Shown here piece by piece: positions 1 to 8,785 of a stretch of 64,000 nt of DNA. Below the pieces are notes generated by a model. The model did not search any database. It was not told the origin of the DNA and saw only the letters and a program-made list of their open reading frames with translations. The translations under genes and the position numbers were made by a program. The stretch lies in contig NZ_MTQP01000043.1 of NCBI RefSeq assembly GCF_001984175.1, positions 1 through 64,000 on the forward strand, in the 5' to 3' direction. The number at the start of each line of letters is the position of its first letter. Positions within the stretch are counted from its first letter, which is position 1. Source of the stretch: Saccharothrix sp. ALI-22-I (GTDB lineage: Bacteria; Actinomycetota; Actinomycetes; Mycobacteriales; Pseudonocardiaceae).

Positions 1-993
1 AAGGACGTCGAACTGCTGGTGCTGCGGCACGAGGTCGCCGTGCTGCGCCGAACCAACCCGCGCCCGCGGTTGGACTGGACCGATCGCGTCATGCTCGCCG
101 CGTTGGTGCGCCGACTCCCCCAACTGCTGCGTGAGCATCGGTTGGTGACACCGGGCACCGTGCTCCGGTGGCACCGGCGCCTGGTCGCGAAGAAGTGGAC
201 CTACCCACAGCGAACCGGCCGACCGCCGATCGACGACACCGTCGTGGCGTTGATCGGGCGGATGGCCCGGGAGAACGCCGGGTGGGGCTACCGCAGGATC
301 CAGGGCGAACTGCTCAGACTCGGCCACCGGACAGCCGCCTCGACCGTCCGCCGCGTGCTCAAGCACCTGCGGATACCGCCCGCGCCCCAGCGCGACACCG
401 ACACCTCCTGGCGAAAATTCCTCCGCGCGCAGGCCGCGAGCATGTCGGCCTGCGACTTCTTCCACGTCGACTGCGCCCTCACCCTCAAGCGCGTCCACGT
501 GTTCTTCGTGATGGAGGTCGCCACCCGCTACGTCCACATCCTCGGCACCACCACCAACCCCGACGCAGCATGGACCACCCAACAAGCCCGCAACCCGCTC
601 ACGGACCCCGGCGACCGGGCAGGCGACTTCAGGTTCCTCATCCGCGACCGGGCCGGCCAGTTCACCGCATCCTTCGACGCCGTCCTCGCCGACACCGACA
701 TCCAGGTCGTGAAGATCCCACCACGGTGTCCGCGAGCCAACTGCTACGCCGAGCGGTTCGTCGGAGCCGTCAGACGCGAAGCCACCGACCGCCTGCTCAT
801 CATCAACGAACACCACCTTCGGGCGGTACTCGACCGCTATGTGACGCACTACAACCACCGCCGACCCCACCGGGCGCTACAGCTCGCACCACCGCGACCG
901 GATCATCCGGTCCCACAGCCAGCCCACACGTCGATACGACGCCGACCAGTCCTCGGCGGCCTAATCAACGAGTACGAACCCACCGCCGCCTAA
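1..993 (+). CDS. IS transposase, integrase-core (rve) type, cut by the window edge
   Basis: DDE transposase of a one-ORF IS3/IS481-like element. The frame is open from base 1, and the first codons ([12 protein letters not shown]) match an internal stretch of the full-length copy near 26 kb, so about 25 N-terminal residues lie outside the window. Visible parts are a helix-turn-helix region ([20 protein letters not shown]), an HTH_21-like stretch ([17 protein letters not shown]), the catalytic core starting at [14 protein letters not shown], and the final Glu region [11 protein letters not shown], with the family C-terminus GGLINEYEP. No internal stop or frameshift is seen, unlike the two other longer copies here. 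This is therefore the best candidate for a functional source of the transposase. Confidence 0.85.
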   Translation, partial: KDVELLVLRHEVAVLRRTNPRPRLDWTDRVMLAALVRRLPQLLREHRLVTPGTVLRWHRRLVAKKWTYPQRTGRPPIDDTVVALIGRMARENAGWGYRRIQGELLRLGHRTAASTVRRVLKHLRIPPAPQRDTDTSWRKFLRAQAASMSACDFFHVDCALTLKRVHVFFVMEVATRYVHILGTTTNPDAAWTTQQARNPLTDPGDRAGDFRFLIRDRAGQFTASFDAVLADTDIQVVKIPPRCPRANCYAERFVGAVRREATDRLLIINEHHLRAVLDRYVTHYNHRRPHRALQLAPPRPDHPVPQPAHTSIRRRPVLGGLINEYEPTAA

Positions 994-1033
994 CCGCAGG
1001 TCAGACCACGTGGCCGACTTCTGGCACCCCACA
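1..1033 (+). mobile_element. Right part of an IS3/IS481-like element
   Basis: The right terminal repeat TTCTGGCACCCCACA ends at 1033. The same terminus is seen at 21712 and, with one change, at 21425 and 26978. The next base begins an ISAs1-like fragment, so this element appears to have inserted into that older IS. The left end lies outside the window. Confidence 0.8.
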
Positions 1034-1172
1034 GGCATAAGCGGGCGTGTCCCCAGGTCGGACGGTGGCGTGAAGAACTTCCATCCAACCGGGCTGGACA
1101 CGCCCGCACCTACTCGTCCCACCTGCGAAGATGCAGGTCACAGCCCTACGTCACGACTTTGCCGGGGCCCTG
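1034..1172 (-). repeat. Inverted repeat copy A (139 bp), ISAs1-like end
   Basis: These 139 bases are, by eye, an exact reverse complement of 3707-3845. The outer tip reads CAGGGCCCCGGCAAAG on the minus strand, starting at 1172, which looks like an ISAs1-family terminus. Each copy also carries a shorter internal inverted repeat (GCGGGCGTGTCC at 1041 and GGACACGCCCGC at 1096). Copy A is cut at 1033/1034 by the upstream IS, so only the terminal 139 bases survive. Confidence 0.85.
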
Positions 1173-1238
1173 CCGGTCATGCCGATCGCGCTCATCGCGC
1201 TGAGGCCGAACCAGTTCCTTTACCGGATCATCCTCCCA

Positions 1239-3512
1239 TCATCCGACACAGCGGATGACGCCCGTCGCGAACGACCATGGAGGGAGATCCAGGTCGATGC
1301 CGTTATCGCCCTCGGTGGTCACGTCCACAAGGGTCGCGGGCGAGGCCTCGCCCGGCGCGCCCGCGTCGGGACCGGCGCCCGACATGAGCGTCATCGAGGC
1401 CGACACCGGGCCCGCTTCCGGCAGTTCGATCGCGGCCGTCCGCGCGGTGTGCGTGGCGTTGACCAGCCGCAGCACGTACTCGGTGCCTCGCTCGCCCGCG
1501 CGCGAGAGCGCCCCGGCGACGACCCGCTGCTCGGGCCGCAGGTCCTGCTCGTAGTCGTGCCTGAGTTCGTCGTCGACCCACACGCGCACGCGGGGCCCCT
1601 CCAGGTTGACCCGCACGCGGACCGGCTCGCCCGTGCGCACACCGTGCCAGTGCACCGGCCCGTCCTCGTCGTTGCTGATCCCGTCGTCGCTTCGCATCAC
1701 GACCGTCATCTTGTTCAGCCACGCCCCGACGCACACCTCCAGGAAGCTCTGCGGCGCCTCAGGCCCCAGGCGGATCACGAAACCCCCGGCCCCTTCGCTC
1801 CGCTCGGCCGTGAAGGCCAGGTCGGTCGCGGCCGGGTCGATCCTGCCGAGGAGCACACCTTCGCCGTCGGGGCCTGTGACGACCTGCGGCAGCCGGTTTC
1901 CGTCGAGCACCACGTCGGTGAAGGCCACAGTCGACCCGTTCGAGAACAGTTTCACGGTGCCCTCGCGGGGGATCACCACAGGTTCGCCCTGCACCCCTTC
2001 GAGCTCGATCGCATGGACCCGCTCGCCGCGTTCGGCGCCGAACCCGCGCTGCACGAAATACGACGCACTCGGCAGCACCTCATCCGCCGTGAAGTAGATG
2101 AGGTCCGGCTCCCACTGTTTGTGTCCCACGCGCGCCAGCAGCGGCGCGTACGAGGCCAGCCGCACGACCTCGGGGCGCCGCTCGAGCCCGATCATGTACG
2201 CCGCCTCGGCGAGCGCCGAGCGAACCTTGTTAGACCGGCCCGCGTACTCACCGATGTAGACCTTCGCCTCGGCCGGATCGTACGCCTGATAGCGCTCGGT
2301 GTTCTGGTGGAACCAGCGCGGGTTCTGGTACCCGTGCTCGTCGACCATCGGGGTGCCGCGCTCGCGCGCGTACGCCCAACCGGCGTCGTAGTCGGGTCCG
2401 CTGGACCGCGGACCGGTCGTACCGATCACGGTGATCTCCGGGTGCGCGGCGCGCACCGCGTCCTCGATGCGCGCGTAACGGTCCCGGAACGCGTCGGTGA
2501 TCTGGTCCTCGTTCCCGATCCCGAGGTACTTGAGCCCGAACGGCTCCGGGCGCCCCAGCTCGGCCCGCACCTTGCCCCAGGTCGTGTCGGTGCCGCCGTT
2601 GGCGAACTCGACGAGGTCGAGCACGTCCTGCACGTACGCGTCCATCTCGTCCGCGGGGATCGCCTTGGTATCGCTCGGGGTGTGCTGGCAGCACACGCCG
2701 GCCGCGACGATCGGGATCGGCGTCGCGCCCGTCGCCTGGCACAGCTCGAAGTACTCGACGTACCCGATCTGGCGGGACTGGTGGTAGCCCCACATGTTGC
2801 GGATCTGCTCGCGCTCGTGGCGCGGCCCGATCGTGCGCTTCCAGTGGTACAGGTTCTCCAGGTCCAGCCCGTGCGCGACGCACCCGCCGGGGAAGCGGAT
2901 GAAGCTGGGCTTCAGATCCTGCAGCGCCTGGAGCAGGTCGGGACGGAAGGTCAGCGGCTCGCCGTCGGACCCGATGGGCCGCAACGAGACGCAGTCGAGG
3001 TCCACCACTGCGCCCGCGGGCACCGTGAGCCGCAGGTCGCCGCGCCCGGCCGCGACGGCGGTGAAGTCGGCCTCCACGCGCTGCCAGCCGCCCGGGTCCG
3101 CCACGAACGCGGCCCGCGCGAGCCCGTCGCCCACCTCGGCCTCGATCCGCGCCGGTTCCCCTTGCGCGCGAACGAAGCACGCGAGCCGGTACCGGCCGCC
3201 CTCGGCGACGCCGACGCCGTCCCAGCCCTCGTTCACGAGCACGGCCGGGCCGGTGACGCGCACATGATGCGCGTTGTTCGCGTGCACCGGGTCCTCCCGG
3301 CGCACTTCGACCTGGCCGACCGTGCTCCACGCGGTGAGCGCGTTCCAGCCCTCCCGGTCGGCCTCGTTGAACTCGAAGTCGCCGTTGCGGACCGACTCGG
3401 CGTTGAGTCCGCCGTCGAGGGCGTCGTTCAGGTCCTCGATGAACAGGCCCCACAGGTCGGGGGCCGCGTCGGCGCCAGGGGCGCCGACGCGGACATTGAA
3501 ACGCTCACTCAT
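1239..3512 (-). CDS. Alpha-L-arabinofuranosidase, GH51 family, cytoplasmic
   Basis: 757-residue enzyme expected to release terminal L-arabinose from arabino-oligosaccharides. No signal peptide is seen, so it probably acts inside the cell on imported oligosaccharides. The N-terminal 180 residues form a carbohydrate-binding-like beta domain. The TIM barrel follows, with FIRFPGGCVAHG near residue 204, acid/base Glu335 in GIGNED, and nucleophile Glu422 in YIGEYAG. The C-terminal GH51 beta-sandwich has an insert resembling a LamG/concanavalin segment (about 500-620). Start chosen at ATG 3512 (MSERFNV) because it overlaps the stop of an upstream 36-residue reading frame as ATGA. The gene sits between two inverted IS ends, and a LacI-type operator lies about 150 bp upstream. 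It probably belongs with the secreted GH43 genes to the right. Confidence 0.9.
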   Translation of the reverse strand: MSERFNVRVGAPGADAAPDLWGLFIEDLNDALDGGLNAESVRNGDFEFNEADREGWNALTAWSTVGQVEVRREDPVHANNAHHVRVTGPAVLVNEGWDGVGVAEGGRYRLACFVRAQGEPARIEAEVGDGLARAAFVADPGGWQRVEADFTAVAAGRGDLRLTVPAGAVVDLDCVSLRPIGSDGEPLTFRPDLLQALQDLKPSFIRFPGGCVAHGLDLENLYHWKRTIGPRHEREQIRNMWGYHQSRQIGYVEYFELCQATGATPIPIVAAGVCCQHTPSDTKAIPADEMDAYVQDVLDLVEFANGGTDTTWGKVRAELGRPEPFGLKYLGIGNEDQITDAFRDRYARIEDAVRAAHPEITVIGTTGPRSSGPDYDAGWAYARERGTPMVDEHGYQNPRWFHQNTERYQAYDPAEAKVYIGEYAGRSNKVRSALAEAAYMIGLERRPEVVRLASYAPLLARVGHKQWEPDLIYFTADEVLPSASYFVQRGFGAERGERVHAIELEGVQGEPVVIPREGTVKLFSNGSTVAFTDVVLDGNRLPQVVTGPDGEGVLLGRIDPAATDLAFTAERSEGAGGFVIRLGPEAPQSFLEVCVGAWLNKMTVVMRSDDGISNDEDGPVHWHGVRTGEPVRVRVNLEGPRVRVWVDDELRHDYEQDLRPEQRVVAGALSRAGERGTEYVLRLVNATHTARTAAIELPEAGPVSASMTLMSGAGPDAGAPGEASPATLVDVTTEGDNGIDLDLPPWSFATGVIRCVG

Positions 3513-3619
3513 GCGAGGGCGCCCGAGACGGTCACGAAGGAGTGCGCGGGCAGGTGCACGCGGAGCTTCGAGCTCTCGATGTCGACGTTGATGACGGCGG
3601 AAACGGCGTCGTTGCTCAT
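3509..3619 (-). pseudogene. 36-residue remnant resembling a glycosidase C-terminus
   Basis: Starts at ATG 3619 (MSNDAVSA) with a good ribosome site AGGAAGG eight bases upstream. It ends in LRVHLPAHSFVTVSGALA, which looks like the last beta strand of a GH51 or related arabinofuranosidase. Its TGA overlaps the ATG of the GH51 gene. Either an upstream arabinofuranosidase lost nearly all of its coding sequence, or the short frame survives as a leader that couples translation. Inference only. Confidence 0.5.
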
Positions 3620-3664
3620 TAGGGGCCTTCCTGGCGGTCGAGCGGTGGTGTCGCGACGAATGAT

Positions 3665-3678
3665 ATTTATCGGTAAAG
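3665..3678. promoter_or_regulatory. LacI-type operator, variant site
   Basis: ATTTATCGGTAAAG contains the 12-bp near-palindrome TTTATCGGTAAA. It shares the core TTATCG-TAA with the perfect sites at 24882, 28875, 43869 and 44001. It lies about 45 bp upstream of the 36-residue frame and GH51 gene, where a repressor of the GH51 promoter would be expected. Confidence 0.5.
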
Positions 3679-3706
3679 CGCGGTTCACTCTGCCTGGTCG
3701 CACACC

Positions 3707-3845
3707 CAGGGCCCCGGCAAAGTCGTGACGTAGGGCTGTGACCTGCATCTTCGCAGGTGGGACGAGTAGGTGCGGGCGTGTCCAGCCCGGTTGGATGGAA
3801 GTTCTTCACGCCACCGTCCGACCTGGGGACACGCCCGCTTATGCC
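3707..3845 (+). repeat. Inverted repeat copy B (139 bp), ISAs1-like left end
   Basis: Reverse complement of 1034-1172. Here the end is followed directly by the start of an ISAs1-like transposase, which identifies the repeat as the left end of such an element with its tip at 3707. The two tips face the GH51 gene from both sides. Confidence 0.85.
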
Positions 3846-4091
3846 ATCTTCCCGTCTCGGCGGGCTCGCCGTCGAGCTGTCTCGCGTCACGACCAGCTGC
3901 TCCTGGTCCTGTCGAGCGTTCCTGATCCGCGTAAGCCCCGCGGGCGCAGGTATCCGCTGGCCGCGGTGATCGCCGTGGCAATGTGCGCGGTCCTGGCCGG
4001 CGCCAAGGGCTTCACCGCGATCGGACAATGGGCCGCGGAGTCCACCGCGGCCACCCTGACGGTCCTGGGCCGCATGACCTCCTGTTTGTAG
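3738..4091 (+). pseudogene. ISAs1-family transposase, N-terminal fragment
   Basis: From about 3884 the frame reads SRHDQLLLVLSSVPDPRKPR followed by GRRYPLAAVIAVAMCAVLAG and KGFTAIGQWAAE. This is the conserved N-terminal domain of ISAs1-type transposases. The frame leaves the homology after about 65 residues and stops at 4091, so the DDE domain is missing. The fragment is attached to repeat copy B. The following 270 bp up to 4360 hold nothing I recognise. Confidence 0.75.
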
Positions 4092-4359
4092 CCACCGCAA
4101 GGACGCAGCTCCATGAGACACCCACCCCGCGATCCTCCGACGCAGCGCACCACCGGAGAGCAACCCGGCACCACGACCTGATAGCGGGCGGCGCATCGGT
4201 GTCGGCAGTGACCGGTCCGGGGTCGAGGCGACCTGCGCGGGAACTGCAGATCGCCCCGACCACCCACTACGCCGTTCGCGGTCGGCCATTCGTCGAGATC
4301 GTGGCGAACCGTCGTACACGAACGCTGCTTCGTCCTCCTCGGGTGACCCCACGACGACG

Positions 4360-5319
4360 TCAGGCCGCGGCCTTGCCCATGTCGAGAAGCACACTGCCCA
4401 CCTTGTGCCGCGAATCCACTCGCCGGTGGGCGGAGACGACGTCCTCCAGGGGCATCGTGCTGTCGATGATCGGCTCGATCGATCCGTCGGCCACCCCACG
4501 GAGGAGGTCCGCGGCGCCGTCGCCGCGCCCCAAGGAGGACCCGGTCACCAGGGCACGGTTGGGACTGAGCATCTGCCCCAACGACGCACGCAGAAGCACC
4601 AGCTTGCCGCCGCTCGTGAGCAAGCGGTCCGCGTCGCTCGCACCGAGGTTCCCCACCGTGTCGAGGACGAGGTCGTACCGCTCCGTGTGCGCACTCAGGG
4701 GCTCACGGGTGTAGTCGACCACACCGTTCGCACCGAGTCGTCGCACGAGCGCGGCGTTCGCGGCACTCGTGACGCCGGTGACGGACGCACCACGAGCGCG
4801 AGCGATCTGGGTCGCCATCAAGCCGATCTCCCCCGAGGCTCCGTTGACCAGGACCCGCGCGCCTGCCGCGATCCCGCCGCGCTCGAGGAAGTAGACGGCG
4901 GTGGTCCCCCCGAACAGCGTCGCCGCAGCCTGCTGCATCGACACGTCGGAGGGGATGGGCACGCATGCCGACGCCCGCGCCACCACGTACTGCGCGTGGG
5001 TGCCGGCCTCCATGCCCTTGACGCCGCACACCCTGTCACCGACGGAGACGTCGGTGACCTTTTCACCGACGCCGACCACCTCGCCGGCGAACACGGCCCC
5101 CAGGATCTTGCGACGGGGGCGGCGGACGCCGAGCGCGAGGCGTCCACCGGCCCCCGTGCCCGGCGGGAAGTCGGCTGCACGTTGGACGGTGTCGCCACGC
5201 GTCACGGCGGCTGCGACCACCCGCACCAAGACCTCACTCGGACCGAGGGCCGGCTTCGGCACCTCGGCGACACGGACGACCTCCGGCGGCCCGTAGGCCT
5301 CGTACACGGCAGCGAGCAC
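4360..5319 (-). CDS. NADPH:quinone-oxidoreductase-type reductase (MDR superfamily)
   Basis: 319 residues. The N-terminal GroES-like fold (YEAYGPPEVVRVAEVPKP) is followed by a Rossmann domain with GASGEIGLMATQIARARGA. No catalytic or structural zinc ligands of classic alcohol dehydrogenases are evident, which suggests a zinc-free NADPH quinone or enone reductase. Start chosen at GTG 5319 because AGGAGG lies eight bases upstream. Longer in-frame starts would run through the operator region. The gene is divergent from the TetR gene at 5481, and the shared gap carries two palindromes, so it is probably that repressor's target. The likely job is reduction of a small electrophile or quinone sensed by the repressor. 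Confidence 0.85.
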   Translation of the reverse strand: MLAAVYEAYGPPEVVRVAEVPKPALGPSEVLVRVVAAAVTRGDTVQRAADFPPGTGAGGRLALGVRRPRRKILGAVFAGEVVGVGEKVTDVSVGDRVCGVKGMEAGTHAQYVVARASACVPIPSDVSMQQAAATLFGGTTAVYFLERGGIAAGARVLVNGASGEIGLMATQIARARGASVTGVTSAANAALVRRLGANGVVDYTREPLSAHTERYDLVLDTVGNLGASDADRLLTSGGKLVLLRASLGQMLSPNRALVTGSSLGRGDGAADLLRGVADGSIEPIIDSTMPLEDVVSAHRRVDSRHKVGSVLLDMGKAAA

Positions 5320-5417
5320 GATCAGTTCCTCCTGGGAAAAGGGCCGGACGAGGTCAGCGGTCGACACCGGTCGACGTCCACGAGGTGCACCACTTACTCT
5401 CCTTCCAGCGAATGAAA

Positions 5418-5464
5418 CGGGATTCTCATCCCGCTTCTCGTCACGATACGGGATGGCGATCCCG
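5418..5464. promoter_or_regulatory. Two tandem palindromic operators for the divergent TetR
   Basis: CGGGATTCTCATCCCG (5418-5433) and CGGGATGGCGATCCCG (5449-5464) share the form CGGGAT-N4-ATCCCG, with centres 31 bp (about three helical turns) apart. They fill the gap between the reductase and the TetR gene, a typical autoregulated divergent promoter. Confidence 0.75.
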
Positions 5465-5480
5465 TTTAGGAAGGAGCCCC

Positions 5481-6059
5481 GTGACATCCACCGATCCAGC
5501 ACCAGCTCCACGGAGCCGACGGTCGGACGCCGTCCGGAACCGTCGGCGCATCGTGACCGCAGCAGCCGCACTCTTCGCCGCTGACGGGCTGTCCGTGTCG
5601 GTCGCAGACGTCGCCCGAGCCGCCGGGGTGGGGACGGGGACCGTGGGACGACACTTCGAGACCAAGACCGAGCTCATCCAGGCCGCCCTCGCCGACCCCA
5701 TCGTCGAGGTCATCGCGCGGGCCGACCGGGCCGACCGGCTCGAGCCCATGGCGGCCCTGCACGAGGTGTTCCACTCGATGGTCGAGGCAGCCGCAGCCCA
5801 CCGGGGCCTCGGCGACGCACTCGCCGGGCTGGGTGGCTGGGAGGTCACCGCTGCGCTCCACCAGATCGGGGCAGCGGACATCCGACGCGTCCTCGACCGC
5901 ACGCTCATCCGCGCAGCACGATCGGGCGCGCTGCGGGACGACATCACCGCCACCCAGGTACTCCAGCTCGCGATCGCTTGCATCAAGGTGCACCGGGAAG
6001 AAGGACGACGATCGTCCGAGATCGCCCAGGACATCGTCCTTCGAGGCCTTCGCCGCTGA
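5481..6059 (+). CDS. TetR/AcrR-family repressor
   Basis: 192 residues. The N-terminal helix-turn-helix is clear (RNRRRIVTAAAALFAADG, then VADVARAAGVGTGTVGRHFE at about 45-65). The C-terminal ligand domain is helical and matches the SACE_7040/TetR_C class used by many actinomycete regulators. GTG 5481 is preceded by AAGGAG, so it is preferred over earlier in-frame codons. It is divergent from the reductase at 4360-5319, and the paired CGGGAT palindromes between them are the probable binding sites. The ligand is unknown. Confidence 0.85.
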   Translation: MTSTDPAPAPRSRRSDAVRNRRRIVTAAAALFAADGLSVSVADVARAAGVGTGTVGRHFETKTELIQAALADPIVEVIARADRADRLEPMAALHEVFHSMVEAAAAHRGLGDALAGLGGWEVTAALHQIGAADIRRVLDRTLIRAARSGALRDDITATQVLQLAIACIKVHREEGRRSSEIAQDIVLRGLRR

Positions 6060-6209
6060 CCCGCCACGCCACGGTCTCGCGTCAGCGGCGGGAGCTTCCA
6101 CGGGCAACCTTGGCGGCGGCGGGCGAGGTCAAGGCCTGATTGATCGCGGCGACCCGCTCGGCCCGCCACCGAGGGACGCCGATCCGCATCAGCTGGATGA
6201 GCGCTCCCT

Positions 6210-6797
6210 TCATCGCGCACTCGTGCGATCGCCGGCGCGGCCATGTGGGTTGAGTCCGAAGAGGACGAGGGTGAGCCAGCGGGTGCGTGTCGTCGGCGGA
6301 CAGTCGGTGGGTACGGAAGAAAAGAGCAGGTAGATGTCCGCGACGCTGATGTCCGGGTGGAGATCGCCGTCGGACTGGGCGGTGCGGATGAGGTTTGCGA
6401 GGGCCGTGCTGGCACGGTCCTCGTCGGCCTTGTCGTCGGGGACGGCGCCGAGCGTCTGAGTCGCCGCCTTGATGGCCTGGTCGGTCGCGGCGGCCTCGAT
6501 GAGGCGGGCCAGGAAGCCGGTGAGTTCGTCCCACGCGCGCCCTCCCGCCGCGACGCGCCCACAGGCGGCCTCGATGTCGTCGGCGATCCGCGCGACGAAC
6601 TCCTCCATGACGGCGGCGACCAGGTCGGTCTTGGTCGGGAAGTGGCGGTACAGGGTGCCCACGGCCACCCCCGCCGCTGTGGCGATCTCGTCCATCCCCA
6701 CGTCCGGGCCGTGCGCGGTCACCTGCTCACGAGCGGCGGCAAGGATCTTCTTGCGGTTGCGCACAGCATCGGCGCGCAGCGTCCGACCTTCGGTCAC
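6210..6797 (-). CDS. TetR/AcrR-family repressor, second copy
   Basis: 195 residues with the helix-turn-helix RNRKKILAAAREQVTAHG then MDEIATAAGVAVGTLYRHFP, and a helical ligand domain. It is related to but clearly different from the TetR gene at 5481. GTG 6797 follows GAGGAG. It is divergent from the SDR-reductase-SRPBCC operon starting at 6908, and two palindromes with the core GAACC-N2-GGTTC lie between them. It therefore probably represses itself and that operon. Confidence 0.85.
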   Translation of the reverse strand: MTEGRTLRADAVRNRKKILAAAREQVTAHGPDVGMDEIATAAGVAVGTLYRHFPTKTDLVAAVMEEFVARIADDIEAACGRVAAGGRAWDELTGFLARLIEAAATDQAIKAATQTLGAVPDDKADEDRASTALANLIRTAQSDGDLHPDISVADIYLLFSSVPTDCPPTTRTRWLTLVLFGLNPHGRAGDRTSAR

Positions 6798-6837
6798 GGC
6801 TTCTCCTCACGTAGTCCATCCACGCCTTGCCAAAAGG

Positions 6838-6873
6838 TGAACCGTGGTTCATGATAAAGTCGAACCATGGTTC
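6838..6873. promoter_or_regulatory. Paired TetR operator
   Basis: TGAACCGTGGTTCA (6838-6851) and GAACCATGGTTC (6862-6873) are near-identical palindromes about two helical turns apart. They lie between the TetR gene ending its promoter at 6797 and the SDR start at 6908. Confidence 0.75.
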
Positions 6874-6907
6874 AGCTTACTTCCTGGACCGACACAAGGG
6901 GAGACAC

Positions 6908-7735
6908 ATGACCGAGAAGGTCTGGTTCATGACCGGCTGCTCACGCGGCTTCGGCCGACTGTGGGCGGAGGCCGCGCTGAAGCGGGGTGACCGGGTCGTC
7001 GCCACGGCACGCGACGACAGCCGGCTCACGCCGCTGGCCGAGGCGTTCCCCGACACCGCGCTGATCCTGCCGCTGGACGTCACCCGGCGCGGCGCCGTGT
7101 TCGACGCCGTGGCCGCCGCCCACGACCATTTCGGGCGGCTCGACGTGGTCGTCAACAACGCCGGTTACGCCTTGCGCGGCGCTGTCGAAGAAGTCCGGGA
7201 GGCCGATGTCCGGCAGTTGCTGGACACCAACGTGCTCGGGGCCCTGTGGGTGACGCAGGCGGCGCTGCCCTTGCTGCGCGGGCAGGGAAGCGGCCACGTC
7301 GTGTCGGTGTCCAGCGTGGCCGGACTGGTCGGCGAGCCGACCATCGGCCTGTACAACGCCTCCAAGTGGGCGCTGGAGGGCATGATGGACGCCTTGTCGC
7401 GGGAGGTCGCCCACCTCGGCATCAAGGTGACCATCGTCGAACCCGGCCCCTACGCCACCGAGTTCGCCAGCGCCGCTTCCGCCAAGGCCTCCCCCGAGAT
7501 CCCCGCCTACGACGAGGCTCGTCGGGCCCTGCTCGCGGGCTTCGATCCGGCAGACGTCGCCGACCCCGCCGCCACCGCGCCCGCCGTGTTCGCGGCGGTC
7601 GACGCCACCGAGCCGCCGCTGCGACTGGCCCTGGGCAAGGCGGTCCTGCCCAGGGTCCGCAGCCAGTACACCGCACGACTGTCCATCTGGGACGAATGGG
7701 CCGACGTGTCCGCACGCGCCCACGGCAACCTCTGA
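6908..7735 (+). CDS. Short-chain dehydrogenase/reductase
   Basis: 275 residues of the classical SDR fold. The cofactor motif is TGCSRGFGR (about 9-17), NNAGYA follows the fourth strand, the catalytic Ser lies in VVSVSSVAG, and the YNASK motif supplies Tyr and Lys. ATG 6908 has GGGGAG upstream. An alternative in-frame start at 6827 would cover the operator, so it is rejected. First gene of a three-gene run (SDR, quinone reductase 21 bp later, SRPBCC protein) controlled by the divergent TetR. The substrate cannot be read from the sequence. Confidence 0.9.
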   Translation: MTEKVWFMTGCSRGFGRLWAEAALKRGDRVVATARDDSRLTPLAEAFPDTALILPLDVTRRGAVFDAVAAAHDHFGRLDVVVNNAGYALRGAVEEVREADVRQLLDTNVLGALWVTQAALPLLRGQGSGHVVSVSSVAGLVGEPTIGLYNASKWALEGMMDALSREVAHLGIKVTIVEPGPYATEFASAASAKASPEIPAYDEARRALLAGFDPADVADPAATAPAVFAAVDATEPPLRLALGKAVLPRVRSQYTARLSIWDEWADVSARAHGNL

Positions 7736-7755
7736 CGAGACCGGAGTAAACGATC

Positions 7756-8715
7756 ATGAAAGCAGCCGTGTACCGCGAGAACGGCGGTCCCGAGGTGCTC
7801 AGCTACGAGGAGGTCGCCGACCCCGTGCCCGGCGCCGACGAGGTGCTGATCCGTGTCGAGGCGATCAGCATCGAGGGTGGTGACCTGCTCAGCAGGCAGA
7901 GGCTCCCGCTCCCGCACAGCCCCTACATCGTCGGCTACAGCACCGCGGGCACGGTGATCGCCGTCGGCGAGCACGTCACCGATCTGCGGGTCGGCCAGCG
8001 CGTGAGCGCCTTCGGAGAGACCGGGTCGCACGCCGAACTCCGGGTGGTGCGGCCGGATCATTGCTGGGTCCTGCCCGACGGTCTCGACGCGGCGGCGGCG
8101 GCGTGCGTGCCGGTCGCGTTCGGCACCGCCTACGAGGCGCTGTTCGAGCAGGCCGCGGTCACCACGGGCAGCACCGTGCTGGTGCAGGGCGTGGCGGGCG
8201 GTGTCGGTTTCGCCGCGGTGCAGCTCGCGGCGAAGGCCGGGGCGCGGGTCATCGGGACGGGGTCGAGCCGGCGGCAACTCGACGCGTTGCGCCGGCTCGG
8301 CCTGCACGACGGCATCGACTACACCACCGAAGACGTGCGCCGGCGCGTCCTGGACCTCACCGACGGCGTCGGTGTCGACCTGGTCGTCGATCCCGTCGGC
8401 GGTCCGATGACCCAGGAGTTGATCCTCGCCACGCGCGAGGGCGGCACGATCGCCTTCCTCGGATTCTCGGCCGGCCAGCCCCTGATCGACCCGGTCACGC
8501 TCGTCATGGGCGACCGCACGATGAAGGGCTTCATGCTCAGCAAGATCTTTCACACGCCCCGCGTGCGCGCCTACCTCACCGACATCTTCCGCCGGGTCGC
8601 CGACGGCGACCTCGACGTGCTCGTCGACCGGACCTTCCCGCTCGCCGACGCCGCCGACGCGCACCGCTACGCCGAGCAGCGCGGCCGTCTCGGCCGGGTG
8701 GTCATGACGCCGTGA
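7756..8715 (+). CDS. NADPH:quinone-oxidoreductase-type reductase (MDR superfamily)
   Basis: 319 residues, beginning MKAAVYRENGGPEVLSYEEV. It has a GroES-like N-terminal half and a Rossmann domain with GVAGGVGFAAVQLAAKAGA. It lacks the zinc-binding cysteines of alcohol dehydrogenases. It has the same length and family as the reductase at 4360-5319, though the two are well diverged. It lies 21 bp downstream of the SDR, so the two are probably co-transcribed and controlled by the TetR at 6210. Confidence 0.88.
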   Translation: MKAAVYRENGGPEVLSYEEVADPVPGADEVLIRVEAISIEGGDLLSRQRLPLPHSPYIVGYSTAGTVIAVGEHVTDLRVGQRVSAFGETGSHAELRVVRPDHCWVLPDGLDAAAAACVPVAFGTAYEALFEQAAVTTGSTVLVQGVAGGVGFAAVQLAAKAGARVIGTGSSRRQLDALRRLGLHDGIDYTTEDVRRRVLDLTDGVGVDLVVDPVGGPMTQELILATREGGTIAFLGFSAGQPLIDPVTLVMGDRTMKGFMLSKIFHTPRVRAYLTDIFRRVADGDLDVLVDRTFPLADAADAHRYAEQRGRLGRVVMTP

Positions 8716-8785
8716 CGGCCCAGTCACGGCGTCATGACCTCCACAACGACCTCCACAACCAGTGATCAGGAAAGAGAAGACAGCC

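Noticed and set aside
1131..3728. 865-residue plus-strand open frame
   Set aside because: Antisense to the GH51 gene. Low-complexity His/Arg/Val-rich translation with no domain, typical of the complementary frame of high-GC coding DNA.
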